20,851 nucleotides of DNA from positions 1-20,851 of the forward strand of contig JAEXGR010000063.1 in assembly GCA_023450745.1 (NCBI GenBank), read 5' to 3'. This stretch comes from Synergistota bacterium (lineage in GTDB: Bacteria; Synergistota; Synergistia; Synergistales; Synergistaceae). Below the pieces are notes generated by a model. The model was given only the letters and a program-made list of their open reading frames with translations, ran no database searches and was not told where the DNA came from. This document shows, in pieces, positions 1 to 8,900 of this stretch. Both the position numbers and the translations under genes were made by a program. Positions within the stretch are counted from its first letter, which is position 1. The number at the start of each line of letters is the position of its first letter.

Positions 1-77
1 GCGTCATGACTTTGCCTTCGGAATACCGGAGCCGTATCTGCATACGGCGAGGATTTCCGGAGGCAAAGTCATGACGC
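1..77. repeat. Long imperfect palindrome downstream of the ligase fusion
   Basis: Positions 1-17 (GCGTCATGACTTTGCCT) are perfectly complementary to 61-77. Pairing continues to 23 bp (1-23 with 55-77) with one T-G wobble. The apex is a second 7-bp hairpin, GCCGTAT (31-37) with ATACGGC (42-48), around a four-base loop. The element sits 25 bp past the stop codon of the minus-strand ligase gene, so it could act as a terminator or as a 3'-end RNA stabiliser. Any U-run for the minus-strand transcript would lie to the left of base 1, outside the window, so termination cannot be judged. A dispersed palindromic repeat is the alternative. Confidence 0.6.
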
Positions 78-101
78 AGACGGCGCGTATAAACGCCGAT
101 T

Positions 102-2639
102 TTACGCGGTCTTGACCGCGGCCGCCCCCTCAAGCCCGTACTTCTTCACCGCGTCTTCGCGCATCTTGTACTTCAAGATCTTCCCCGCCGCGTTCATCGG
201 GAAATCAGCGACGAAGTCAATGTAGCGCGGGCACTTGTGGCGCGCCATGTGCGAGAGGAAGAATTCTTTGATCTCCGCCTCCGTGGCCGCCTCGCCCTCC
301 TTGAGCACGACGCAGGCGCAGATTTCCTCGCCGAGCGCCTCGTCGGGAACGCCGATCACCTGCACGTCCTTGACCTTCGGGTGGGTGTAAAGGAACTCTT
401 CCAGCTCCTTCGGATAGATGTTTTCGCCGCCGCGGATGATCATATCCTTCAGGCGGCCCGTGATGCGGTAGTTGCCGTCCGCCGTGCGGCAGGCGAGGTC
501 TCCAGTGTGGAGCCAGCCGTCGGCGTCGATTGCGGCCGCCGTGGCTTCCGGCATCTTATAATATCCCTTCATTATATTATAGCCTCTGGCGACAAATTCG
601 CCGGGAACCTCGTCCGGCAGTTCCTCGCCAGTCTCGGGGTCGACGACGCGGCATTCGATCTCCGGCAGCGCGTGTCCTACGGTTTCCACACGCACTTCCA
701 GCGAGTCGCCGGTGTCGCTCATCGTGCAGCCCGGCGAGGCCTCCGTCTGTCCGTAGACGATGACGATCTCTTTCATGTTCATCTTGTCGACGACGTCGCG
801 CATTTTGGAGATCGGGCAGGGGCTGCCCGCCATGATCCCCGTGCGCATGTAGGAGAAGTCGGTCTTGTCAAAGTCCTCGTGCTCCATCATCGCGATGAAC
901 ATCGTCGGCACCCCGTGGAAACAGGTGATGCGCTCCTGGTTGATACAGGCGAGCGAAGCCTTCGTCGAGAAATAGGGCAGCGGCGAGAGGGTTGTGGCGT
1001 GCGTCATCGAGGCGGTCATCGCAAGCACCATGCCGAAGCAGTGGAACATCGGCACCTGAATCATCATGCGGTCGGCGGTCGAGAGGTCCATACGGTCGCC
1101 GATGCACTTGCCGTTGTTGACGACGTTATAGTGCGTGAGCATGACCCCCTTGGGAAAGCCCGTCGTGCCGCTGGTGTACTGCATGTTGCAGACATCGTGG
1201 ATATCGACGGCGGCGGCGAGGCGGTTCACCTCTTCCAGCGGCGTCAGGTGCGCGCGTGCGACGGCCTCCTCCCAGGTGAGGCAGCCCTTCATCTTAAAGT
1301 CGACGGTGATGACGTTGCGCAAAAAGGGCAGGTGGCGGCAGGCAAGCGGTTTGCCCGGCGCGGCCGTCTCCAGCTCGGGGCAGAGCTCTTTGATGATCTC
1401 ATCGTAATGCGAATCGCGGAAGCCCTTGATCATCACCAGCGTGTGAGTGTCCGACTGGCGCAGCAGGTATTCGGCCTCGTGGATCTTATAGGCGGTGTTG
1501 ACGGTGACGAGCACCGCGCCGATCTTCGTCGTCGCCCAGAAGGTGATATACCACTGCGGCAGGTTCGTTGCCCAGATCGCGACGTGACTGCCGGGGCCGA
1601 CGCCGAGAGAGACCAGCGCGCGCGCGAACTCGTCGACGTCGTCGCGGAATTCGGCATAGGTGCGCGTATAGTTCAGCGTCGTATACTTAAAGGCGTACTG
1701 ATCGGGGAACTCCTCGACGACGCGGTCCAGCACCGCGCCGAAGGTCCGTTCGATCAGCTTGTCCTTCTGCCACGGGAAGAGCCCCGTGCCGCGCTTGTTT
1801 TCATAGAGGCGCTTCGACTTCACCATGCGCGCGGGACTGCCGAAGCGGTTCATCGTGTTCACAAAGTGCAGCGAGATCAGCTCGATGCTCTCGATGTCGG
1901 GCATCCACTGCGGGTCCCATTCCATCGAGATGAAGCCGTCATAGTTCAGCGAATAGAGGGCGCGCATCATCGCGTCGACCGGCAGGCTGCCCTCGCAGAC
2001 GAGACGGTACTCCATCACGCCGTCCTCCCGCACGACCGAGTCCTTAAGATGTACATGCTTGATGTACGCGCCCAGATTCTTCACCGTTTTTTCCGGTGCT
2101 TCGCCCGCGTCGCGGAAGGTGTGCTGCATATCCCAGAGCGCCGCGAGATTGTCGCAGGAGAATGAATTGAGCACCTCGCAAAGCTTGTCGGTGTCGGAAT
2201 AGACGCCGATTGTCTCGATCAGCAGCGTCACCCCTGCCTCCCGCGCGGCGGGAAGCGTTCTTTCGATCACCGCCGTCACCGCGGCGCGTTCCTCCGCCGG
2301 CGACGCGCCCGTCTCTTTCGCACCGAGGCGTACATAGGGGATGCGCAGGCTCTTCGCGGTGTTGATGTAGTCAATGATCTCGGCGCAGTTTTCCTCAAGC
2401 GCCGCGCCGTCTGCGATATTATGCCAGGTGTCGATACAGGGTATCGAAAGCCCCGCCTCGGTCATCTCGCGGTGCGCCGCGTTGGCACGCGCGGGGTCGA
2501 AGATGCTGTTCTTCTCCGAGAGCTTCGGCTCGTGTATATTGTGGACCTCGACCCCCGCGAAGCCGCCGTCTCTGGCGACGGCGCAGAAGTCCTCCCATGT
2601 ATGGTCGTGCCATCCAAAAGTCGAAAATGAGAGCTTCAT
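102..2639 (-). CDS. Fusion of a sugar-isomerase-like TIM barrel and an AMP-forming acyl-CoA ligase
   Basis: An 845-residue protein with two domains that are normally separate. Residues about 1-265 resemble the xylose isomerase-like TIM barrel/AP endonuclease 2 family, with plausible metal ligands E142 (LLIETIG), D170 and H173 (LWDMQH), H197 (HVHLKD) and E240 (SMEWDP). Residues about 285-835 are an ANL-superfamily acid-CoA ligase: P-loop YTSGTTGFPKG at 488-498, YGQTEAS at 629-635, GWLHTGDLA at 708-716, hinge RLKDMIIRGGENIYP, and the C-terminal catalytic lysine K820 in NAAGK. Family chemistry is carboxylate + ATP + CoA to acyl-CoA + AMP + PPi. The substrate is not readable from sequence; a branched-chain acid is an inference from the leucine T-box upstream. 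The ATG overlaps the TAA of the preceding LeuA-like gene (TAATG), which indicates translational coupling, and GAGGAGA lies about 10 bases before it. Both halves look intact. The role of the barrel is unknown. Confidence 0.9.
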   Translation of the reverse strand: MKLSFSTFGWHDHTWEDFCAVARDGGFAGVEVHNIHEPKLSEKNSIFDPARANAAHREMTEAGLSIPCIDTWHNIADGAALEENCAEIIDYINTAKSLRIPYVRLGAKETGASPAEERAAVTAVIERTLPAAREAGVTLLIETIGVYSDTDKLCEVLNSFSCDNLAALWDMQHTFRDAGEAPEKTVKNLGAYIKHVHLKDSVVREDGVMEYRLVCEGSLPVDAMMRALYSLNYDGFISMEWDPQWMPDIESIELISLHFVNTMNRFGSPARMVKSKRLYENKRGTGLFPWQKDKLIERTFGAVLDRVVEEFPDQYAFKYTTLNYTRTYAEFRDDVDEFARALVSLGVGPGSHVAIWATNLPQWYITFWATTKIGAVLVTVNTAYKIHEAEYLLRQSDTHTLVMIKGFRDSHYDEIIKELCPELETAAPGKPLACRHLPFLRNVITVDFKMKGCLTWEEAVARAHLTPLEEVNRLAAAVDIHDVCNMQYTSGTTGFPKGVMLTHYNVVNNGKCIGDRMDLSTADRMMIQVPMFHCFGMVLAMTASMTHATTLSPLPYFSTKASLACINQERITCFHGVPTMFIAMMEHEDFDKTDFSYMRTGIMAGSPCPISKMRDVVDKMNMKEIVIVYGQTEASPGCTMSDTGDSLEVRVETVGHALPEIECRVVDPETGEELPDEVPGEFVARGYNIMKGYYKMPEATAAAIDADGWLHTGDLACRTADGNYRITGRLKDMIIRGGENIYPKELEEFLYTHPKVKDVQVIGVPDEALGEEICACVVLKEGEAATEAEIKEFFLSHMARHKCPRYIDFVADFPMNAAGKILKYKMREDAVKKYGLEGAAAVKTA

Positions 2640-4057
2640 TATCTGTGATTCTCCTCGTATGAAATCTTATTCAGGGCGTTGAGATAGGCCCTGATGCTGG
2701 AACCGATGATATCCGTCGAAATGCCGTTGCCGGAATAGAGCTTGCCGTTCGAGCGGAGCTTGACGAGCGTGGAGCCCATCGCCTCGCGTCCCTCGGTGAC
2801 CGCCTGAATCTGGAAGTCGTCCAGTTCGTAGTGGTGCCCCGTAATCTGTTCGATCGCGAGGAATGCGGCGTCGATCGGGCCGTCGCCGACGGCGAGGCCG
2901 AAGAGGTCCCGCCCCTGGTGGCGGCAGTGGATGTTCGCCGTCGCGTTGATGACGTTGCCGCTGTTGATGACGAAGCTCACGAGCTCGTAGGCCGGCGGCA
3001 CCTGCAGCGCGCTTGTGGCGATGATCGCCTCCAGCTCCTTCGTGCCGACGGATTTTTTTGCCGCGACATTGGTGAAAGTGTCGTAGACCTTCACCATATC
3101 CTCCTCCGAGAGGTCGTAACCGAGGCGTTCCACCGCCTTGCCGACGGCGGCGATGTCGTCGTTCGCGTCCAGACGGATATCCGAACCGTCGGAGATGGAG
3201 AACCCGGTGTCAAAGACGCTCGTCTTGCTGCGCTCCGAGCGGGCTATCCAGTTCATCTGCGCGATCGAGCGGTGCAGCTCCGTGTGCTTTATACCGCTGA
3301 AAAAGCCGCAGTCGTCGCCGCGCATGCGGATGATATGCGCCGCCGTCTCCAGCTCGGGGGCGCAGACGCCGCTGACGGCGACATCCACCTCCGAAGCGCC
3401 CGCCTTGACCGCCGAGACAGCGCAGGCCGCCGCCATCGAAAGCTCGTTCGAACACTTGACTGCAAGCGCCACCTCCTTGAGCTCCGGCACGTTTGCGTAT
3501 ATCTCTTTCACAAAGCTGTTGAACTCGTAGGGCATCATCGTCCCCGCCGAATCGCAAACCGTGACGGTGGACGCACCCGCGGCTGCCGCCGTGCGCAGCG
3601 CCTGATAGAGGAACTCCGGCTCGCTGCGCGTGGCGTCGACGGCGGCGAACTCCACGTCGGCGCAGCGTTCGCGGCTCTTGCGCACAAGTTTATCGATCAT
3701 CTCGATGATTCCCTGAGGCTTTTTATTACAGACGAATTCCATCTGCACCGCCGAGAGCGGGGCCTCCACATAGAGGCGCGGCTGGGCCGCCTCCGCGACG
3801 GCGTTCCACGCCGTTTCCACACCCGCCTCCGTGTAGCCCACGGGGATGGAGAGGGAACTCTTCTTTACCGCCGCGGCGACCGTGCGCACCAGCAGCGAAT
3901 CGATCTTTACGTTGGTGATCGGCGCGAGGCTGATAACGTCAAGGTTGAGCCGGTCAAGGATCTTCGCCATCTCTATGATCTCTTTGAAGGAGAGCGCTCC
4001 CTCAAGTCCGCGCGCCGCCTCACGCAGCGTAATGTCCGTAAATTTGATTCTCTTCAT
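2639..4057 (-). CDS. LeuA-like protein with lost metal site and intact LeuA regulatory domain
   Basis: A 472-residue homologue of 2-isopropylmalate/homocitrate synthases. Residues 1-280 form the HMGL-like TIM barrel, opening FTDITLRE. Residues about 350-465 match the LeuA allosteric dimer domain (AVGDGPIDAAFLAIEQITG, then AVTEGREAMGSTLVKL and STDIIGSSIRAYLNALN). Known catalytic synthases carry TLRDGEQ and an HxHND metal motif. Here the Asp is Glu13 in TLREAARG and the histidines are replaced in K201-C-S-N-E205. Ordinary divalent-metal Claisen condensation therefore seems unlikely; a leucine sensor, a scaffold or changed chemistry are possibilities. The ATG at 4057 has AAGGAG eight bases upstream; an in-frame GTG nine bases earlier is less likely. 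It is the first gene of a two-gene operon behind a T-box, coupled to the ligase fusion. It should not be annotated as leuA by homology alone. Confidence 0.85.
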   Translation of the reverse strand: MKRIKFTDITLREAARGLEGALSFKEIIEMAKILDRLNLDVISLAPITNVKIDSLLVRTVAAAVKKSSLSIPVGYTEAGVETAWNAVAEAAQPRLYVEAPLSAVQMEFVCNKKPQGIIEMIDKLVRKSRERCADVEFAAVDATRSEPEFLYQALRTAAAAGASTVTVCDSAGTMMPYEFNSFVKEIYANVPELKEVALAVKCSNELSMAAACAVSAVKAGASEVDVAVSGVCAPELETAAHIIRMRGDDCGFFSGIKHTELHRSIAQMNWIARSERSKTSVFDTGFSISDGSDIRLDANDDIAAVGKAVERLGYDLSEEDMVKVYDTFTNVAAKKSVGTKELEAIIATSALQVPPAYELVSFVINSGNVINATANIHCRHQGRDLFGLAVGDGPIDAAFLAIEQITGHHYELDDFQIQAVTEGREAMGSTLVKLRSNGKLYSGNGISTDIIGSSIRAYLNALNKISYEENHR

Positions 4058-4130
4058 CGCCAACACTCCTTTTCATCATTTCCCTGTTTAAATTCCTGCC
4101 AATGTCCGTCGTGCGCCGCCTGGCGGCCAT

Positions 4131-4164
4131 AAAAAAAGCCCCCGAGGCATAGCATGCCTCAGGG
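4131..4164 (-). terminator. T-box intrinsic terminator
   Basis: On the minus strand CCCTGAGGCAT pairs with ATGCCTCGGGG around a GCT loop and is followed by GC and seven T. It lies just after the T-box antiterminator element and about 75 bases before the LeuA-like start, the position expected for T-box termination control. Confidence 0.9.
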
Positions 4165-4440
4165 ACGAATATACAGATAATCGCGGTACCACCCTGATTG
4201 CCGCGCGACACGCGGCCTCTCATTAGAGCCGATTACGGGGCCAGCCGTAATCCCTTAACGGCGCGAGCTTTAGGGGATTCCGCTCTGGAGCGAGACCAAA
4301 TCACCGTCCTTCGGTTCCGGCTCTCACCTGCGTGCCGGCTCTCTGTAAACCTATCTACGACGACCGTAACTCCGTCATTGCGTTTCTTATTATCCAACTG
4401 TCAAATCAGCCTGTAATTTCTATTTTCAAGCTGTATTTTC
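4131..4440 (-). promoter_or_regulatory. T-box leader, probable leucine specifier (CUC)
   Basis: The conserved T-box AGGGTGGTACCGCG reads on the minus strand at 4182-4195, followed by a terminator. Upstream are stem I features: GTAGAT, then ACAGAGAG, and a distal CCGGC/GCCGG stem around AGGTGAGA. Aligned with the second T-box in this window (UAC followed by ATTCCAG), the specifier here is CTC at 4292-4294 followed by GCTCCAG, a leucine codon. The UGGU of the T-box pairs with ACCA, so it expects a tRNA with discriminator A73, as tRNA-Leu has. A LeuA-family gene downstream agrees. Established mechanism: uncharged tRNA stabilises the antiterminator and allows read-through. The T-box call is secure; the specifier is a by-eye alignment. 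Confidence 0.9.
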
Positions 4441-4442
4441 TA

Positions 4443-4472
4443 ATAATATTACGATGATATCGGAGTTGTCAA
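4443..4472 (-). promoter_or_regulatory. Sigma-70-type promoter for the T-box operon
   Basis: On the minus strand TTGACA (4467-4472) is followed after 18 bases by TATTAT (4443-4448). Transcription would start just upstream of the T-box leader. The -35 box lies only about 10 bases from the target-site duplication of the adjacent MITE-like element, so the insertion replaced whatever lay upstream of the promoter. Confidence 0.7.
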
Positions 4473-4490
4473 GAGGTAAAAAAATTCAGG

Positions 4491-4685
4491 CAGGGCGACA
4501 GCATTTACTTTTTTGGAAGGCACAAAACGTCAAGCAAAACCCGCGGAAGGGGGCTGCCTTTGCCCTTTGGCCCTCTTTCGCGATGGAGACTTTAAGCGGG
4601 CGCAAAGCACAGCAATCAGGGGTTTTAAGGCTCCCTCCGCGAGGGAGGCTTTAAGGGCACGCAAAAAGTAAATGCTGTTGCCCTG
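4491..4685 (+). mobile_element. MITE-like element, short copy (195 bp) with 9-bp target duplication
   Basis: The ends are 23-bp terminal inverted repeats with one mismatch: the left begins CAGGGCGACAGCATTTAC, the right ends GTAAATGCTGTTGCCCTG. Each repeat carries a run of T/A on its inner side. The element is flanked by the perfect direct repeat AAATTCAGG at 4482-4490 and 4686-4694, the footprint of insertion. It contains no transposase ORF, so it must have been moved in trans. A second, longer copy in opposite orientation lies at 11841-12207. The short copy equals the long one minus about 172 internal bases, with the junction at the microhomology GAGGGAG. The transposase family that recognises these ends is not identifiable by eye. 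Confidence 0.85.
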
Positions 4686-4736
4686 AAATTCAGGGCGCTC
4701 CCTCACACGCCTTACCTTGCACCTGCGCCGCGCTCA

Positions 4737-5942
4737 TTATCCTTCGTTCCGCTTGCGGCAGTATCGCTCTTTCAGCGCTTTTTTCACCCATTCCATTCCA
4801 ATACGCTCCTGTTCCAGGCGGAGGTTTTCGCCGTCCGCGGTATGGAGGTTTGCGAAGAGCCGCCTCTCTTGCGGCGTGAGGTGTTCCGGCAGATATTTCG
4901 CGGGCTGCGGCTCCTCCACGCAGAGGGCGCGGTGGGCCGCGAGCGTGGCTTCGTCCATCAGCAGCGAACGTGTGTGCGGCCAGCGAGCGCGCAGCTCGGA
5001 GAGGATCGCGAAGCCGTGCGTGTCGATGTCGCCCCAGTAGAAGATATCTTTATCCGTCAGCCAAGCGGCGTTTTTCAGCATCTCAAAGCCGTAGCCGTGC
5101 CCCCAGATGAGCAGCCGCCCCGCCGCTCGCGGCAGGGAGAGGAAGTTGGTCTCGTTTTCCGTGATCACGACCTCTTGGCAGGGGATCTCCGTGGCGGCGA
5201 ATTCTTCGCAGGGGAGGGTTATCTCCGTCACTGTTTCCGGGAAGAGGCGGCAGTCGGAGGGCAGCCTCAGACGCACGGCTTCCGCCTTCGCGCGGAAGCC
5301 GTAGCGCTTGGCGAAATCCGCGCCCGCGGAATAGCGCCTCTCTATCGTGCTTTCCGGCAGCAGCAGGTCGAATAATTCACCCAATATCGCCTTGTGGCTC
5401 TCGATAAATTTTGTATGAACGCCGGGGATATCCATTTCGCGCAGGTAGATGGCCGGCCTCTGGTGCGTGAGCATCCATTCGCAGATGTTAAGAAAGAGCC
5501 GCCAATGCGCGGCGACTTCAAGCGCGCGCAGCGGCTTTTTATAAAGCCAGCCCACCAGCACGGGCAGGCGCTCCGCCGTTTCGGCGGTCATTTTCCGCAG
5601 CTCTTCGGCTTCGCGTTTTTTGCCGGCCAGGGCCAGCGCGTCTTCCTCCGTTTCGAAGACGGCTCTGTCGGGGATATCGTTTTCTCCCAATATCTTGTGC
5701 CGAATGTGCCTGTATTCCAATTTATAGCCGTTTTTGCGCGTCTCTTTCGAAGCGGCCCGCAGCGCGGCGCACCACGCGCGCGTCTGCGTGAGTTTCTCGG
5801 TCATTTCGCAGGAGTCGGGGCCCCTTAATTTTACGGAACGCGGAAAAAGGGTGTCGCCGCTGATGAGCGCGGCGGGCAGGCGGCCGCTTTCCCAGAGTTT
5901 TTTCGCGGCGGCGGCAACGTCACTTTCCGTCGTCCAGCTCAT
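4737..5942 (-). CDS. jetD: Wadjet protein JetD, Toprim-type plasmid-cleaving subunit
   Basis: A 401-residue protein matching the DUF3322/DUF2220 JetD family. The C-terminal half has a Toprim fold signature: glutamate E262 in VVITENETNFLSLP and the DxD pair D305/D307 in YWGDIDTHGF. In characterised Wadjet systems JetD is the nuclease that cuts circular DNA after the JetABC condensin-like complex has extruded it. All expected catalytic acidic residues are present, so it looks active. It is the last gene of the operon and its ATG lies inside jetC (23-base overlap). An in-frame TTG at 5963 would add seven residues; neither start has a strong ribosome site, suggesting translation coupled to jetC. 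A MITE-like element lies 43 bp beyond the stop. Confidence 0.92.
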   Translation of the reverse strand: MSWTTESDVAAAAKKLWESGRLPAALISGDTLFPRSVKLRGPDSCEMTEKLTQTRAWCAALRAASKETRKNGYKLEYRHIRHKILGENDIPDRAVFETEEDALALAGKKREAEELRKMTAETAERLPVLVGWLYKKPLRALEVAAHWRLFLNICEWMLTHQRPAIYLREMDIPGVHTKFIESHKAILGELFDLLLPESTIERRYSAGADFAKRYGFRAKAEAVRLRLPSDCRLFPETVTEITLPCEEFAATEIPCQEVVITENETNFLSLPRAAGRLLIWGHGYGFEMLKNAAWLTDKDIFYWGDIDTHGFAILSELRARWPHTRSLLMDEATLAAHRALCVEEPQPAKYLPEHLTPQERRLFANLHTADGENLRLEQERIGMEWVKKALKERYCRKRNEG

Positions 5943-8900
5943 GGCGGCTCTTTTTCTCTTCAAGATATTCCTCTATCGTCATATTGGTGAGGCTGGAGCT
6001 GTTGCCGTCGCGGTTGCTGACGAAGGTGACGTTGGAGACGTAGGGCTCGATGACCTGTATCTTTTGCTTCGGTGTGACGATGAGCAGCTGAAGGTTAAGC
6101 GTTTTGAATAATTCGAGCGCGAAGCGCGCCGATTCGTCGGAGCCGCGCGCGAAAGCCTCGTCGATGATGACGAAACGGAAGGTGCGCGCTTTGGAATCGC
6201 CGACGTCGAGGCCGAATTGATAGGCGAGGCTCGCGGCCAGGATGGTATAGGCGAGTTTTTCTTTCTGACCGCCCGATTTTCCTGAAGAGTCGCTGTAATG
6301 CTCAAATTCTTTGTCGTCTTCTTTCCAGCGCTCAGAAGCGGCGAAGCTATACCAGTTGCGCACGTCGGTTACCTTTTCGGTCCAGCGCCGGTCGTCGGCG
6401 GAAAACTCGGGACGGCCCTTGAAGCGAGCGATGATCTTTTCTATCGCCGAGAAGCGCATCTCCGCAGTGCGTTCCTCGCTTTCGCCGGCGATGGAGTCAC
6501 GCGTGCATTCGCGCAAATCGCTCTGAAACTGGCGGATGACGATATCCTTTTCGCGTTCGGCCTCCAGCGCGATGTAGCGGCCGGGGCCATATTCTATCTG
6601 CGTCAGCGCCTTGTTGATGGTGCGTATGCGTTCTTCGATGTCCCGCCCCGTCTTGTCGAGATTTCCGTGGAAGGAGGCGATTTCCTGTATCGTTTTGCCC
6701 TTGAGCAGCTCGCGGAATTTCGCTTCGAAGCGCGGCAGGTCGTCGCGGTTCAACCGCTCGAGCAGGCCGAGATATTCCGGCAGGCTCTCCATTTCCGTCG
6801 TGAAGTCCTGCGTTTCTAAGATATATTCCTGCTTGAAGGAGGTCATCATGCCGGTCAGTTTGTTGGACATTTTTTCAGTGGCGGCGTCAGCGCGCTTTTT
6901 CGCCTCCAAGAGCGTTCCGGTCAGCCCCCTTCTGATCTCGGCGGCGTTTTCCAGCGTCACGCGCGCGGTTGCGCCCTTTTCCTTCGCGAGCAGCGCTTCA
7001 AGACGCGGAAAGGCGGGGCGGTGGCGCGCGGTAAGCTCTTCGGTCATGAGATCCAGCTCTTCCGCGAGCTGCTGGGCACGGCTTGCGCTCTCGATGCCAT
7101 TTTTGGCCTGGTTCTTTATGGCCGCTTCTTTTTTATCTTCTATCGCCTTCAGCGATCGGTCTGCGCTTTCAAGGCGCTTTTTCAGCGCGTCGAGCTTCTG
7201 CGAAGCGGCGCGCAGTATTTTGAGATCCGCGTTCAGCTCCTCGATTTCGCGTGCCGTGCCGCGCCAGTCAAGTTCCGCGAAGCTGGTGAAGTATTCCAGC
7301 TTCGAGATGCCGTCGTTCTTTTCGTCAAGGGCGCGCAGCTTCGCGCCGAGGTCGTTTATTTCAGAAAGGCGGTGCGATGCCTCTTTGGTCAGCGCCGCCT
7401 CGCGCCGTTCGAGAAGTTTTATCTTGTCTTTGTTGTTCCAGCCAAGGATGTAGCGGCTGCGGTCGTTTATCTTGTAACGGTCGTCTTTTTCGTGGCGTTT
7501 TTCGTTCGATTTTATCTGTCCGTTGACTGTCACCGCCTTCGGTTCGCGGCGGAAATCTTCCATCGTCTCGCAGCAGACGTAGTTGAAGCGCGAGAGGGCC
7601 TCGGAGCGCAGCCAGGAAAAGAGGGGTGAATCCTCTTTGAGCGCGAGCTTTTCAACGAGCGAGCGCGCGGGGAGCGGCGGCAGCGGTGCGGCTGCCTTCT
7701 CGCGCACGCGGAAATAGACGAGCCGTCCGCCGAGGTTGTTTTTATCGACCCATTCCGAGACGTTTTTGTAGTAGGTGTCCGGTACGAGCAGCGAGAGCGC
7801 GAAATTATGCAGCAGGCGCTCCGCCGCGCCCTCCCATTTGGCCTCTTCTTTTTTGACCTCGATCAGTTCGCCGGCGAAGGGCAGCTTCTCTTCATCTATC
7901 GAAAGCGCTTCCGTCATCCTCTCGCGCAGCGCCACACTGCGCGCCTCGATGTTGCTGCGGCGCGCGCGCAGGCTCGAGAGCTCGTCGTGAAGCGCGGACG
8001 CCTCTTCTTCAAGCTTGGCCTTGGCGCCGAGGCATTCCGTGAGCCGGTTTTGCAGCGACGCCCGTTCCGCCTCCGTCTTTTCGCGGAGTTCGCCGAGCTT
8101 TTCCCCATTTTCTGCGAAATAGCCGGGGGTTTCGCAGGCGGCGAGCGAGAGCTTCTTTGCGAGCTGGTCGTAGCGCGCGGCGTTCTTTTTTCTGCGCTCG
8201 CGCTCCGCTTCCTTGAGCTGCAGCTCGCGCTCCAGGCTCTGAATGCGGCCTCCGCCCTCGCTGCTGATGGCCGCGATCAGGCCCGCCTTCTGCGACTCTC
8301 TTTCTTCCTTCTGTTTCGCCAGCGACCGCAACTCTTCCGCTATCTTCGCGTCCTCCAATGAGAGCTCGCGTATCCTTGCCTCCAGCAGCCGCCTTTTGTA
8401 GCCGGCGAGCCAGCAGTCGACGGCCGCCGCCGCCTCCTCCATCTCCCGCGATTCTTTTCTGCCGGCGCGGTATTTTTCGTCCAGCTCTTTGAGCGGCGTC
8501 AGCAGCTCCACCTGCCGCTTGGCCTTGAGCACCGCTTCATGCGCCCCAGTGAGGTCGTCGAAGTGGCCGATGAGGTCGCGGATGCGCGAGGCGGCGTCAA
8601 ATTTTTCCAGCATGTGCGTGCGCACGAAGCTGGTCAGGTCGCCGATCGTCTTCATCGATACGGTCTGGTTGAAAAGGTTCAGCGCCTGTTCGCTGCGGAT
8701 GCCGAAGGCGCGCGCGAAGGCGCCGTGATATTGCGGATAATTTTCAAAAACCTCAACGCGGGACTCGCGCAGCTTTTTGCGCAGCCCCTTTATCTCCGTG
8801 CCGAAATTACTGAAATCTTCGCGTATCGACAGCGGCCGCTCTGCGAGCGCGTAGAGCCTTTCTGGCTGCGTGCGGTTCGGGTCTAGCCAGAATACCTGCG

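Noticed and set aside
237..2165. Long plus-strand frame opposite the ligase fusion
   Set aside because: It is a shadow of the GC-rich coding strand: low-complexity Arg/His/Asp/Val composition, no recognisable domain, and the opposite frame is a clear enzyme. The same holds for the long plus-strand frames at 2831-4132 and 12612-14315.
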